Shown: positions 1 to 9,386, counted from the first letter of the stretch. The stretch: 64,000 nucleotides of DNA from DATBVX01 sp035263105 (GCA_035263105.1 DATFRO010000044.1:1-64000), one strand, 5' to 3'. Program-made: numbers and translations. The notes: generated by a model from the letters alone, not told the origin.

Positions 1-369
1 GGCGGGGCGCTCCATCGAGGCGAGACGCGAGGCGATGTAGCCGATCTTCTCGCCCTCGTCGCCGATGCGCTCCAGGTCGGTGATGGTCTTGATGATGGCA
101 ACGATCACGCGCAGGTCCCCTGCGGTCGGTCCACGGGTCGCAAGGATGCGGCTGGCCTCCTCGTCGATGGTCACTTCCATGCCGTTGACCTTGTAGTCGT
201 CCATGGCCACTGATTCGCCGAGCGTGCTGTCGCCCTCAACCAGTGCCGTGATTGCCTTCTGCAACTGTTGCTCGACGAATCCGCCCATCGTGAGCACCTT
301 GTTGCGCAGGCGCTCGAGATCCTCGTTGAAGCGGCGCGAGATGTGGTGTGAAAGGTCAGCGGTTTCCAT
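1..369 (-). CDS. phoU: PhoU, phosphate signalling regulator (N-terminal part, runs off the window)
   Basis: The 123 visible codons translate from METADLSHHISRRFNEDLER and contain the PhoU hallmarks: an early helix with LRNKVLTMGGFVE, then ILATRGPTAGDLRVI and TDLERIGDEGEKI, the metal-binding and helix-bundle signature of the first PhoU repeat. PhoU is a cytoplasmic helical-bundle protein that links the Pst transporter to PhoR and silences the Pho regulon when phosphate is plentiful. The start has a GGAGA ribosome-binding site 5 nt upstream. The C-terminal half is outside the window. It follows the five-module protein gene by about 100 bp rather than a pstB gene, which is an unusual setting. 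phoB and phoR lie 57 kb away on the same strand, so the exopolysaccharide and secretion island sits between the members of the Pho signalling set. Confidence 0.95.
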   Translation of the reverse strand, partial: METADLSHHISRRFNEDLERLRNKVLTMGGFVEQQLQKAITALVEGDSTLGESVAMDDYKVNGMEVTIDEEASRILATRGPTAGDLRVIVAIIKTITDLERIGDEGEKIGYIASRLASMERPA

Positions 370-465
370 CGCAAATCTCCAGGCCGCATCTAGCGGCCGT
401 GGGGCGCAGTGTACTACGGCGCGAAATCGAAGGGTTGCGGCGGGGTTGCAGTGGTGTGACGCAGC

Positions 466-2427
466 TCAACAACGACGCCAGCCGAGGCGCGGGTTGAGTC
501 TTCGGGCGGCGAGCGCGCAAAGACCCAGGAGCGACCAGAGTTCGAGCGTGCCGCCGCCGCCGGATCCCGAGCTGCTGATGATCGTCACCGTGGCGGGCTG
601 CGCACTGGAGCTGCCGCCCGCACCGGTGCAGGACAGTGAGAATGTGCTATTGGCAGTGAGCGCCACGCTGGTCTCAGTGCCCGAAGTGCCCTTGTTGCCG
701 CTCCAGGCGCCGCTCGCAGTGCAGCCGGTCGCATTGCTGCTCGACCAGGTGAGCGTCGTGGTCTCGCCACTGCGAACTGCCGTCGGGTTGGCGGTGAGAG
801 TCACTGTTGGCTGCGGCAGGTTCGAGGTCACTACGCTCACACCGTACGTACCTGCTTCCGCTGCCGGAGCCGCCACGAAGTTCAGCAGGTAGCGCCCGGG
901 CGTGGCCGCAAACGTCGCGTTGCTGGCGCCGAAGATCGTCACCACGCTTGCCGATCCGCGCGTCACCATCAGCGCTAGGTTTCCCTTGAAAGACTCGGGA
1001 AATTCCAGGTCGGAAAGCGTCACGCTGTATGAACCGGCCTGGGTGATGTCGACGCTGCGCGCATCGAAAAGGCTCCCCACGCCCTGCGTCACATCGAGCA
1101 GCGGATCCGCGCCGCCGGCGGGCGTGAGTTGCAGGCCGAAGAGATGATTCGTCGTGGCGTTCAGAGGACGCGTGATTACCGTCACGAAGAGATGCCCCGC
1201 GGTCGGATTCACATCGAGCGATCCCGCCGCGGCCCGGCTGCCGAGACTCGCGCCGGATTGAATGACGTTCAGCGACAGTCCCGTGAAGGCGCCCGGGAAC
1301 TGGAAGTCGGTAAGCGTCGCGCGATACGCGCCGCCGGTCGTGATATCCGCGCCGTAGGTGAAGCCGGGCTGTGCGGCGCCGGGCACGCTGACCGTCCGCG
1401 CGTCGGAATAGACCGAGGTCGCACCGCTCGTGATCTCGACGCCGAGCGTGCCGGAGCCGGGCGCCGCCGCCGGCGTCGCTTGCAGGAACAGGTTCGCTGC
1501 GCCCGCCGTAGTCGTGAACGGGGCATCGCCGGCCGCGTCCAGTGACGCGACCACCGAGGCGCCTCGCATGAGCTTCACAGCCAGCGTCGTGAATGCCTCG
1601 GGAACGGCGAAATCCCTGAGCTGCAGTGTGTAGTTGCCCGACGTCGGCAGCGTCACGACCGTCGGTCCCCTCACCGCTCCGACGGCATGCGCCTGATCGT
1701 AGAGCGCAGCCCCTGAAGGTCCCGAGATGCGCACAGTAAACAGGCCCGCGCCGGCCACGGCGTCCGCCTGGCCGATCACCAGCAGTTGATACGTGCCCGG
1801 GGTTGCTGAAAACGTATAGGTCCCCGGAGCGTTCGCCGGCCCCGGCGAAAAGCTGACGAAGCCCCCTGCGCCGAGGATGTTCAGCGTCAGATTCTGCAAG
1901 GCGGACGGAAACGCGAGATCCGCGAGCACGACCTGGTGCGTGCCGGCCTCCGTCGCGGTGAACGTGGTCTGCACCAGTGTCTGGTTGGGATCGGGCGTCA
2001 CGGCGAGCGAGATTGCGCTCGCGAATTGCGCCACGGTCGTGAGCCCATCTGCGGAGAGTACGTCCACTCCGAAAGTCCCGAAGCTCTGCGCCGCGTCCGG
2101 CGTGCCGACGACGTGGACTTCGTAGCGGCCCACGCTCGCATTCAGCGTAGTGGTGCCCGGCGCGTCCAGTGAAGCGACAGTCCCCAGGCCGCGCGTCACG
2201 ATCAGCCGGACGCTCGCGAGGTTCGCCGGCACGCCAAAGTCGCTGAGCCGCACTTGGTAGGAGCCGGCCGCGGCAATGTCGAAGGTGCCTTCGAACGTCG
2301 ATGTGCTCTTGCTGAGGGTCGTCACGTCCTCCAGCAATACCTGGGCGAGGGATGCGGGGGACGCCAGCGTCGCTGCGATGAGCAGGAATGCTGCTCGCCG
2401 CAGCAGGAGCGCCGGGTTGAGGTGCAT
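466..2427 (-). CDS. Secreted protein of five ~100-residue modules with a GlyGly-CTERM-like tail
   Basis: The start used here is MHLNPALLLRRAAFLLIAAT, giving 653 residues; upstream codons overlap the PrsT gene and lack a signal sequence. Residues 1-28 are a signal peptide. Residues 55-535 hold five repeats beginning near 55, 162, 264, 366 and 465, each opening G-x-Y/H-x-x-x-L-x-D-F/L-x-F/V-P. Residues 540-615 form an Ig-like domain (TLTWSSSNATGCTASGAW). The tail is SGSGGGG, a hydrophobic stretch, then ARR, which resembles GlyGly-CTERM, the rhombosortase sorting signal, more than PEP-CTERM. It starts 7 nt after the prsT stop, so the two are probably co-transcribed. The same module occurs once in the VPLPA-CTERM protein at 27935-28462. 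Function is unknown; a surface or periplasmic structural role is inferred. Confidence 0.75.
   Translation of the reverse strand: MHLNPALLLRRAAFLLIAATLASPASLAQVLLEDVTTLSKSTSTFEGTFDIAAAGSYQVRLSDFGVPANLASVRLIVTRGLGTVASLDAPGTTTLNASVGRYEVHVVGTPDAAQSFGTFGVDVLSADGLTTVAQFASAISLAVTPDPNQTLVQTTFTATEAGTHQVVLADLAFPSALQNLTLNILGAGGFVSFSPGPANAPGTYTFSATPGTYQLLVIGQADAVAGAGLFTVRISGPSGAALYDQAHAVGAVRGPTVVTLPTSGNYTLQLRDFAVPEAFTTLAVKLMRGASVVASLDAAGDAPFTTTAGAANLFLQATPAAAPGSGTLGVEITSGATSVYSDARTVSVPGAAQPGFTYGADITTGGAYRATLTDFQFPGAFTGLSLNVIQSGASLGSRAAAGSLDVNPTAGHLFVTVITRPLNATTNHLFGLQLTPAGGADPLLDVTQGVGSLFDARSVDITQAGSYSVTLSDLEFPESFKGNLALMVTRGSASVVTIFGASNATFAATPGRYLLNFVAAPAAEAGTYGVSVVTSNLPQPTVTLTANPTAVRSGETTTLTWSSSNATGCTASGAWSGNKGTSGTETSVALTANSTFSLSCTGAGGSSSAQPATVTIISSSGSGGGGTLELWSLLGLCALAARRLNPRLGWRRC
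826..2265 (-). repeat. Five tandem ~100-residue protein modules (about 300 bp each)
   Basis: The repeats are visible in the translation, not as near-identical DNA. Module openings are GSYQVRLSDFGVP, GTHQVVLADLAFP, GNYTLQLRDFAVP, GAYRATLTDFQFP and GSYSVTLSDLEFP, spaced 99-107 residues apart. Each later has a hydrophobic strand with a Gly, then a T/F-x-A-x-P-G-x-Y-like strand and a closing G-x-F/Y-G-V strand. The pattern suggests a beta-sandwich. DNA divergence between copies points to an old duplication. Confidence 0.8.
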
Positions 2428-2434
2428 GGCGTCG

Positions 2435-4852
2435 TCAGCCGGAGTTCTTCTTGATTTGCGCCAGCGTGCTCTGCGCTTCGTCGCTGCCGGCAAAGCGGTT
2501 GCCCGACGCGAGCGCACGCTCCAGGTTGTCACGCGCCTGCTCCACCTGGCCGGAACGGTACTGCGCCATCGCCAGGTGGTAGCGCATGACCGCTGATTCC
2601 GGTTCCTGGGTCACGACGGCCTCGAGCACGGGCAGTGCCGCGGTCACTTCACCGCGCTTGTATTTCACCCAGCCGTGCGTATCGAGATAGGACGGATTGG
2701 CGGACTGCGAGAACCGATTGACCAGGTCGCGTGCGCGATCGAGGCTCGCCTGGTCCTTGCGATAGGTCACCAGCAGCATTGCCAGGTTGTTAGCCGCGAA
2801 ATCGGACGCCGAGTTGTGCGCGAGCAGGTCTTCATAAACGTGGATCGCCTCGTTGTACTGTCCGCCGCGCTCGTAGAGTGTCGCGAGGTCGGCGGACAGC
2901 GTTTCCGCGCCATCCGTCGCCTTGATACCGCGCTTGTAGCTGTCGATCGCCGCCGCGCGATTGCCTTGCAGGAGCCGCGCCAGAGCGATGTTCCGGTACG
3001 GCAGCCACCACTGCGGTGACTGCGTGCTGGCCGCTTCGAACTCCTTCACCGCCGCGTCCGGTTGCTTCTGCGTCAGGCGCACCTCGCCCAGGAGGTTGCG
3101 GGCGATCACATTCTGCGGATTGCGTTCGACGACCGCTTGCAGGCGGGCGAGCGCAACCTCCGGATGCTTCGCCATCAGGTCGAGGCGTACCAGCGCATCG
3201 AGCGGTTCATTCGCATCGGGCTGCAGCTCGAGTGCACGTTCGAACTCGCGCCGTCCGGCGGATGTATCCCCCGCGGCTTGCGCCGCCAGGCCCGCGAGGT
3301 AATAGCCGAGGGCCTGTTGCGGCTGCAACAGCTTGATGTCCTCGGCGGTGCGCTGTGCGGCGGTCCAGTCCTTGAGCGTCACCTGCGCACGGAACAGCGC
3401 GTCGCGCGCACCCACGTTCGTCGGCGCATCGCGCACCACCTGTTCCAGGGAGGCAAGGGCCTGTCGCACTTCCTGCGGATCGGAACTGCGCGTCATCAGC
3501 CGCCCGAGATCGACGCGCGCCTCGATGTCCTGCGGATTGGACTCCACCGCCTGCTTGAGATTCTCCTGCGCGAGCGCCGGCTCGTTGTTCTGCAGATGCG
3601 CGCGCGCCAGGGTGCGCAGAATGCTGGAGGAGTTCGGCTGATCGCGCAGCACTGCGCGCAGATCGGCAATCGCCGCCGCAGGCTGACCGCGCGCCAGTGC
3701 GATGTTGCCGCGCAGGATCAGTGCGTCGTTATCACGTGGGCTCGCCTCGAGAACCTGGCCGACGAGCCGTGAAGCTTCGTCGAGCTTGTTTTCCTGCACC
3801 TTGAGCGCCGCGATGCGGTTCAGCGCAGTGAGCCCCTGCGGTCCCTTCGCATCGCGCTTGCTCACATCGAGATAGACTGCTTCGGCGCGATCGAGCTGGT
3901 TCCCGGATTCGTACAGGCGCGCCAGCCCGAAACTGAGATCGGCGTTGTCGGGATCCGCGGCGATGAACTTCTGCAGCTGCTCTTCGGCCGCCTTGCGATC
4001 GCCGCGCGACACCAGGAACTCGGCCAGCGCGATCTTGGGTTCCGAGGCCGCGGGTGCGGCCTTGACCGCCTCGCGCAAGGTCGCCTCCGCTTTGGCCGGC
4101 TCCTTGATCGACGCGTAGAACGCCGCCAGCCGGTAGCGGTACGAAAGCTGCTGCGGATCGAGCTTCACGAGCTCCTGCAGCTCGCGCTCGGCGCCCTCCT
4201 GGTCGCGAAGCTGCACGTACAGCTGGCCCAGCACCTGGTGCAGGTCAGTGCTTCGGGGCTCGCGCTTGAGCGCCTCATTCAGGAGCGCGACAGCCTTCGC
4301 GCCCTCACCACCACGCTGGTAGATCCCCGCCAGCAACGCTACGGCGTTGGTATTGGCCGGCTCGAGTGCGACTGCGCGCGTCGCATCAGCGAGGGCGCCC
4401 TGAGCATCCCCCGTCTGCAAGCGCGCCGCGCCACGCACCGTAAGGAGATTCGCGTCCTCGCCTTTCGCCAGCGCGGGTTCAACGAGCCGCAGTGCGCGAT
4501 CGGGCACTCCGCCAAGCACGTACAGGCGTCCGAGACTCGCGACGGCCTTGGCATACTGCGGGTCAGTGTCGATGACGGACTGATACAGGCCGACCGCATC
4601 CCTCAGGTTACCGAGCTTTTCGGCGACCTGGCCCGACAGGTAACGCGCCTGGACGTCCTTCGGATCGATCTGCAGGGCATTGCGGAACTCGATGCGCGCT
4701 TTCTCGTAGTTGCCGGCCGCGAGATAGGACTGACCGCGCTCCAGGTGACGGGCCTTGCGGGCCTCGGCTCCGCCGCAACCCGCGGCGATCGTCGCGAGCA
4801 GCGCCACAATGACGATGATCGACCAGCGACTGGTCGGTCCGCGCAGGAGCAT
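2435..4852 (-). CDS. prsT: PrsT-type TPR lipoprotein of the exosortase/EPS system
   Basis: This is an 805-residue protein with a lipoprotein signal peptide (lipobox ending A-A-G-C, Cys at about 26). The rest is tetratricopeptide repeats: about 20 helix-turn-helix units such as GNYEKARIEFRNALQIDP followed by KDVQARY. Length, lipobox and uninterrupted TPR array match the PEP-CTERM system TPR-repeat lipoprotein family (PrsT), found with exosortase-associated exopolysaccharide loci. It probably acts as a periplasm-facing scaffold for polysaccharide assembly or export. It lies 76 bp downstream of the sugar-phosphate transferase gene and 7 nt upstream of the five-module protein. The 76-bp gap holds a Pho-box-like repeat, so the gene may have its own promoter. 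PrsK and PrsR, frequent partners in XrtA loci, are not in this window. Confidence 0.9.
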   Translation of the reverse strand: MLLRGPTSRWSIIVIVALLATIAAGCGGAEARKARHLERGQSYLAAGNYEKARIEFRNALQIDPKDVQARYLSGQVAEKLGNLRDAVGLYQSVIDTDPQYAKAVASLGRLYVLGGVPDRALRLVEPALAKGEDANLLTVRGAARLQTGDAQGALADATRAVALEPANTNAVALLAGIYQRGGEGAKAVALLNEALKREPRSTDLHQVLGQLYVQLRDQEGAERELQELVKLDPQQLSYRYRLAAFYASIKEPAKAEATLREAVKAAPAASEPKIALAEFLVSRGDRKAAEEQLQKFIAADPDNADLSFGLARLYESGNQLDRAEAVYLDVSKRDAKGPQGLTALNRIAALKVQENKLDEASRLVGQVLEASPRDNDALILRGNIALARGQPAAAIADLRAVLRDQPNSSSILRTLARAHLQNNEPALAQENLKQAVESNPQDIEARVDLGRLMTRSSDPQEVRQALASLEQVVRDAPTNVGARDALFRAQVTLKDWTAAQRTAEDIKLLQPQQALGYYLAGLAAQAAGDTSAGRREFERALELQPDANEPLDALVRLDLMAKHPEVALARLQAVVERNPQNVIARNLLGEVRLTQKQPDAAVKEFEAASTQSPQWWLPYRNIALARLLQGNRAAAIDSYKRGIKATDGAETLSADLATLYERGGQYNEAIHVYEDLLAHNSASDFAANNLAMLLVTYRKDQASLDRARDLVNRFSQSANPSYLDTHGWVKYKRGEVTAALPVLEAVVTQEPESAVMRYHLAMAQYRSGQVEQARDNLERALASGNRFAGSDEAQSTLAQIKKNSG

Positions 4853-4904
4853 GCCTTCACCGTTTTGTAGTAGTTCGGAAGAGCTTCAAGCGTAGGGACG
4901 GTGT

Positions 4905-4922
4905 TTTACCGTTATGTGACAG
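4905..4922 (-). promoter_or_regulatory. Pho-box-like direct repeat upstream of prsT (weak)
   Basis: On the minus strand the sequence reads CTGTCAC, ATAA, CGGTAAA, with the two halves 11 bp apart. The first half fits the PhoB half-site CTGTCAT/C fully and the second only partly. It ends 53 bp before the prsT start, a plausible promoter distance. Found by eye only. Confidence 0.3.
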
Positions 4923-4928
4923 ACGTCT

Positions 4929-6560
4929 TCACAGCACGGGCAGAAGGCTGCGAAGAATCAGCGCCGTCAGCACCAGGCCGACGACGGCGCGCGGAACATT
5001 CCAGTGCAGGCGTGCGGACAGCAGCATCTCGATCGCATACAGAAGCACGATGAGTTTGCCGATGCCGAGGGCGAGTCCGGGTGGCAACCCGAGAGACCCC
5101 GGCAGGTTGGGTATCACCAGGGCGATGAACAGCACCAGCACGTCGAGGGGATTGACCTCGAACCGCCGTTCGCCGCTCAGGCGCAGGTTCACGATCACGG
5201 CCGCGGCCACGAGCCCGAAGAACGCCAGTCGCCAGACCGATGCGTCCGTCACGCTGGTCTGGTCCAGGTAGACGACGAGGGCCGCGGCCACATAGATCAC
5301 GCCGCGCTCCAGCCAGCCGAGGTCGCGGCTCCACATCCACGGCAACAGCACCGCACCGAATGCCAGGAGCGACAGGGCCAGCACCCCGAGGTCGGTCGTG
5401 ACCCCACTCGCGTGGCTGATCACGTACAAGCTGTACGTCGGCACGCACCACGCCAGGAACAGGAACGTCCAGCGCGGCACGCGCTCGGGAGCCCGCAGCC
5501 ACTTGATCTGCCGCGTGATCAACGAGCGGCGCCCGCCAGCCTGCGGATGTCGCCAGCGCCAGGCGCGCCGGCGTGCCACGTACAGCAGCACCATGGCGCA
5601 CAGTGTCAGCGTGCAGAACACGGTCACGATGAGGACGTCGGACTCGAACCGCAGGAAGTAAGCGGACAGGAACAGCGCACACTGCAGCAGGTAGATCAGC
5701 ACCACGGCTTCGTGATGCTCGAGCCCCAGGCCCAGCAACCGGTGGTGGATGTGATTGCGGTCAGCCACGAACGGCGAGCGGTGGTCGATGATCCGCTGCA
5801 TCATCACCAGCAGCGTGTCGATGATCGGCAGACCCAGGAGCAGCAGTGGCAACCCGGCACTCACGGGCGTCGCCGGATCCTGTGTCGTCAACACGGACAG
5901 GACTCCGACGCTGAAGCCGAGGAACTGGCTGCCCGCATCGCCCATGAAGATCCGCGCGGGATAAGTGTTGAAGCGGAGGAAGCCCAGGATCGCGCCCGCG
6001 ATCGCCGCCGCGAGCGTGCAGACGTACAGATTCCCGCCGGCGAAAGCGATGAGGCCAATGGCGCCCAGGCACAGGAGCGTCGTGCCGCCGGCCAGTCCAT
6101 CGAGGCCGTCCGCGAGATTGATGGCGTTGGTGACGCCGAGCAGGAACAGCACCGTGAGCGGACCCGACAACCAGTCCGGGATCGGCTGGCGCGCATCGAG
6201 CGTGAAGGTCTCGATGCGAACATCGCCGACGAACACCACCAGGCCCACAGCGATGATCTGCCCGGCAAACTTGACGCGATAGTCGAGGTCGTAGCGATCG
6301 TCGGCGGCGCCGAGCACCAGCAGCACGGCGGCCGCAGCCGTGAATGTAATCAACTGCGGAGTCGCATCGAGCCACAGCCATGCCGGAATGATTGCGCCCA
6401 CGAACATGGCGAGCCCGCCGATCCGCGGCACCGGGTGCGTGTGAACCTTGCGGGTCGAGGGCTCATCGAGCACGTGGAAGCGTTCGGCCACCCGCCTGAG
6501 CGGCGGGATCAGCACCGTCGTCACAGCCAACGCAATGATGAAAGCGAAGAACAGATCCAT
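4929..6560 (-). CDS. WecA/MraY-family undecaprenyl-phosphate sugar-1-phosphate transferase
   Basis: This is a polytopic membrane protein of 543 residues. The first ~340 residues are the glycosyltransferase-4 family core: PRIGGL near 45, the Asp-rich GAADDRYDLDY near 85, NAINLADGLDGLAGG near 146, FMGDAGSQFLGF near 213 and the HIHHRLL loop near 270. These enzymes move GlcNAc-1-phosphate, or a similar sugar phosphate, from a UDP-sugar to undecaprenyl phosphate on the cytoplasmic face, starting polysaccharide repeat-unit assembly. It is probably the initiating enzyme for the exopolysaccharide built by this locus; the actual sugar cannot be told. An extra ~190-residue C-terminal hydrophobic region makes it longer than the usual ~350 residues. 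It starts 2 nt after the xrtD stop codon, so the two are translationally linked. Confidence 0.88.
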   Translation of the reverse strand: MDLFFAFIIALAVTTVLIPPLRRVAERFHVLDEPSTRKVHTHPVPRIGGLAMFVGAIIPAWLWLDATPQLITFTAAAAVLLVLGAADDRYDLDYRVKFAGQIIAVGLVVFVGDVRIETFTLDARQPIPDWLSGPLTVLFLLGVTNAINLADGLDGLAGGTTLLCLGAIGLIAFAGGNLYVCTLAAAIAGAILGFLRFNTYPARIFMGDAGSQFLGFSVGVLSVLTTQDPATPVSAGLPLLLLGLPIIDTLLVMMQRIIDHRSPFVADRNHIHHRLLGLGLEHHEAVVLIYLLQCALFLSAYFLRFESDVLIVTVFCTLTLCAMVLLYVARRRAWRWRHPQAGGRRSLITRQIKWLRAPERVPRWTFLFLAWCVPTYSLYVISHASGVTTDLGVLALSLLAFGAVLLPWMWSRDLGWLERGVIYVAAALVVYLDQTSVTDASVWRLAFFGLVAAAVIVNLRLSGERRFEVNPLDVLVLFIALVIPNLPGSLGLPPGLALGIGKLIVLLYAIEMLLSARLHWNVPRAVVGLVLTALILRSLLPVL

Positions 6561-6562
6561 GT

Positions 6563-8137
6563 TCAGTCCGGGATGTAAGGATCGAGCTGCGAAACGACGG
6601 TCTGCGCGAAGTCCCGCAACAGTGCGTCCGCCGTTGCGGCTGCTGCTCCGGCAGGCAGCGGGGTGCTGAGCCGGACCAGCGCACCGTCGGAGCGGTTGCG
6701 GAGCAGCGCATCACGGAAGACGTACCACTTCACCGCGTACTCGTTGGTCACGATGCGGCCGCGCTGCTGGAACCAGTAGTAGACGAGCTGCCGCTGGGTG
6801 CCGAACTCGATCAGCACGCGGTTGACGCGCAGCGGCTGCGTCGCGGCGCTGACGCCGGGCACCTCGGTTTGCGTGAGCTCGGTGATTCGCCAGCCGCCGC
6901 CCGGAATGCACGAGCGCGGTGAGTGGGCCGACTGCCCCGAGCGCTGCGAATCGTACCAGGCGACGTAGAGGTTCACCGGCGGCGACGCGGCACGCACGTA
7001 GTCGGCCATCAGGTAGTCATCGAGCTTGAGCGTCGACAGGAAAACCGGGGCGATGGCGCTGCGCCGGCCGCTCCAGTCGCCGACGCGCAGCGGAAACTCA
7101 CTGAGGCTCTCTCGCACCGGCCGCGCCTCGCTGCGCTCCGGCACCATCCAGATCGCTGCGGCGAAGATCACGATCACGAGGCACGCGGCAAAGAATGACG
7201 GCGGCACGGCGCGCTCGCGTTCCTCCGCGACCTTCGGGACGCGCACCGGTGCGTCCAGTCCGAACACCTCGCGCCACGGCCGCTTGTCCTTGCCGACCCG
7301 TGCCAGCAGGACGATTTCCAGCAGCATCACGGCGGCGCTGGCCATGAACACCACCCAGCCTTCGAACTGGTGCAGGAATCCCTCCGCCATCTCCACGCCC
7401 CAGTACTCCACGCTCACGCCGATGAGGCCGATGCGCAGGCTGTTCATCACGATGGTGATGGGGATGCTGGAGAGGAACAGCAGCGCCCGCTTCCAAAGCG
7501 CCGCCTTGAACAGGCAAGCCATGATGAAACCGAGCGTCATCAGTGGAAACAGGTAGCGCAGACCGTCGCAGGCCTCGGCCACCTGCAGCTTGTAGGTGCC
7601 GAGGTCGATGACGTTGCCTTCCACCAGCACGCTGATGTCGAACAGCCGGATGAACCAGACGCCGAGCTGCGAAGAGATGAGTTGCAGCCGCGCGGAGAAA
7701 TTGTTGAGCAGGAAGTCCGGCAGCGGAATCATCAGCAGCAGCACCAGGAGCGGCGCCGCCAGCTTGCGAAACACTTCCGGTCCCGTGAGCGACAGCACCA
7801 GGCCGTACAGGGTCAGAAGGAAACCGTACTGCTGCAGCGTATAAGTGGTGGCGAGCCCGCCGATCACGTCGAACACGGCGCCGATCAGCACCAGCACCAC
7901 GCCCCACCACGAGCCCTTGAATTGCAGCTGCGACAGTTCGCCCGCGCGCTGCCGGACGAGGAACAGCGCGACGATCGGGATCAGCACACCATGGCTGTAC
8001 TCGGGGCGACCGAGCCATACCGCCAGCATCTTGGCAAGGCCGGACCAGAAGGCGATGAGAAGTGCCGCGGCGACGACCGGAATCGCCAGCCAGAACTGCG
8101 GGCGCGTGCGGTACGACTGGATGACTTGAGTTTGCAC
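6563..8137 (-). CDS. xrtD: Exosortase (XrtD type) fused to a C-terminal EpsI domain
   Basis: This is a 524-residue inner-membrane protein starting at GTG (1-nt overlap with the preceding stop). Residues 1-285 are the multi-pass exosortase core with the expected catalytic triad: Cys190 in EACDGLRY, Arg235 in MNSLRIGL and His256 in LHQFEGW. Residues 310-524 form an EpsI domain with the conserved Cys region SAHSPRSCIPGGGW. Exosortases are transpeptidase-like enzymes that recognise and process PEP-CTERM-class sorting signals. The exosortase-EpsI fusion is the architecture of XrtD, the enzyme matched to VPLPA-CTERM substrates. Three genes in this window (27935, 29259, 50618) encode proteins with VPLPA tails, which agrees with that assignment. 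It lies between a glycosyltransferase and the WecA-like gene. Confidence 0.93.
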   Translation of the reverse strand: MQTQVIQSYRTRPQFWLAIPVVAAALLIAFWSGLAKMLAVWLGRPEYSHGVLIPIVALFLVRQRAGELSQLQFKGSWWGVVLVLIGAVFDVIGGLATTYTLQQYGFLLTLYGLVLSLTGPEVFRKLAAPLLVLLLMIPLPDFLLNNFSARLQLISSQLGVWFIRLFDISVLVEGNVIDLGTYKLQVAEACDGLRYLFPLMTLGFIMACLFKAALWKRALLFLSSIPITIVMNSLRIGLIGVSVEYWGVEMAEGFLHQFEGWVVFMASAAVMLLEIVLLARVGKDKRPWREVFGLDAPVRVPKVAEERERAVPPSFFAACLVIVIFAAAIWMVPERSEARPVRESLSEFPLRVGDWSGRRSAIAPVFLSTLKLDDYLMADYVRAASPPVNLYVAWYDSQRSGQSAHSPRSCIPGGGWRITELTQTEVPGVSAATQPLRVNRVLIEFGTQRQLVYYWFQQRGRIVTNEYAVKWYVFRDALLRNRSDGALVRLSTPLPAGAAAATADALLRDFAQTVVSQLDPYIPD

Positions 8138-9381
8138 TATTGTCTCGCGGATTCACCGCTCACGAGCGGCAACCACTTGTGGGAGGCGAACACCGCCCGG
8201 ATCGGCCGCAGCGGCAACAGCCCGGCGTAGACGTCGAGCGTTTCGCGAATGACGCGCCGCTGATCGAACTCGGCCAGCATCTTCCTGCGACCCGCAATTC
8301 CCATGCGCTCACGCAGCGACCGGCTCTCGATCAACTGTCGCAACGCCAGCGCGAGCGCGGCTGAATCCCTCGCAGGTACCAGCAGGCCGGTGACGCCCGG
8401 GTCGACGACCTCACGACACCCGGGCACATCGGTTGCGACCACCGGCAAGCCGCTGGCAGCGGCCTCGAGCAGAATCTTCGGCGTGCCTTCGCGATACGAA
8501 GGCAGGGTGACGATATCCGTGCGCGCCAGCAGATCCGGCATCTGTTCCACGTGCCCGAGTGCCGTGACGATGCCCTCCGCATCCCACGCTCGGATCTGCT
8601 CGCTCGCAATGGCACTCGGGTTGCCGGAGTCGGGAACGCCAGCGATCCAGAAATCCGCATTCACGCCCGCACTCTTGAGGAGCCGCGCAGCCGCCACGAA
8701 CTCCTCCACGCCCTTGTCGCGCAGGAGTCTGGTCGCCAGCAGCACGCGTGGCGCTCGATGCTCCAGCGAGCGCCGCGGCGCAAAGCGCTCGGTGTCGACG
8801 CCCGAGCCGCGAATCAAGCTGATGTCCTCGGCCGCGGCGAGCCCGGAGTCGACCAGCAGCTGCCGATCGTCCGGGTTCTGAACGATGAGGCGGCTGGAAC
8901 GTGGATGCACCACGCTCTTCAGGAACAGCGTCACGAGTGGTCGGAGCGTCCGTGCCAGCAGGGCATCGCTGGTGAACACGTAACCCATTCCCGCCACCGC
9001 ATTGACGACCGCGGGCACTGCGCACAGGCGTGCCGCGACTGATCCATAGATCACGGGCTTCAACGTGAAGTGATGCACGAGATCCGGCAATTCGCGCCGG
9101 TAGATGCGCAGCAACGCGCGGATCACGCGCGCCTCGCCGAGCGGATTGAGCGCGCGCCGCTGCATCTCAAGCGGCAGCCAGCGAAATCCTGCCTTCTCCA
9201 GGCGCGCGCCATACGGTCCGGGCGGCGACACCATCACGACTTCAACGCCGCGGCGCTTCAGCTCCTGGGCGAGCGCGAGGCGAAAGTTGTAGAGGTACCA
9301 CTCCGTATTGGCGAAGAAGAGCACCTTCGCGCTGGCCGTCGACGAGCGCTGCTCCGGGCGGATTTCCGTGACGCTCGCCAT
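8137..9381 (-). CDS. Glycosyltransferase family 4 (GT-B)
   Basis: This 414-residue GT-B protein has an N-terminal Rossmann half (KVLFFANTEWYLYNFRLALA) and a C-terminal nucleotide-sugar half with LLATRLLRDKGVEEFV near 230. The GT4 E-x7-E region is PSYREGTPKILLEAAASGLP. The sequence style (WYLYNFRLALA, VVNAVAGMGYVF) resembles PglA/CapM-type transferases that add sugars to undecaprenyl-diphosphate glycans. It should work in the cytoplasm on the exopolysaccharide repeat unit; donor and linkage cannot be read from sequence. It starts 5 nt after the upstream glycoside-hydrolase-like gene and overlaps xrtD by 1 nt, so it belongs to the xrtD transcription unit. Confidence 0.88.
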   Translation of the reverse strand: MASVTEIRPEQRSSTASAKVLFFANTEWYLYNFRLALAQELKRRGVEVVMVSPPGPYGARLEKAGFRWLPLEMQRRALNPLGEARVIRALLRIYRRELPDLVHHFTLKPVIYGSVAARLCAVPAVVNAVAGMGYVFTSDALLARTLRPLVTLFLKSVVHPRSSRLIVQNPDDRQLLVDSGLAAAEDISLIRGSGVDTERFAPRRSLEHRAPRVLLATRLLRDKGVEEFVAAARLLKSAGVNADFWIAGVPDSGNPSAIASEQIRAWDAEGIVTALGHVEQMPDLLARTDIVTLPSYREGTPKILLEAAASGLPVVATDVPGCREVVDPGVTGLLVPARDSAALALALRQLIESRSLRERMGIAGRRKMLAEFDQRRVIRETLDVYAGLLPLRPIRAVFASHKWLPLVSGESARQ

Positions 9382-9386
9382 CGTTT

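Noticed and set aside
382..398. Hairpin GGCCGC-ATCTA-GCGGCC as a terminator before phoU
   Set aside because: No T-tract on either strand and it lies just before the phoU ribosome-binding site.
5004..6578. 524-codon plus-strand open frame opposite the WecA-like gene
   Set aside because: Gln/His/Arg-rich translation without any family signature; the minus-strand membrane protein is certain.
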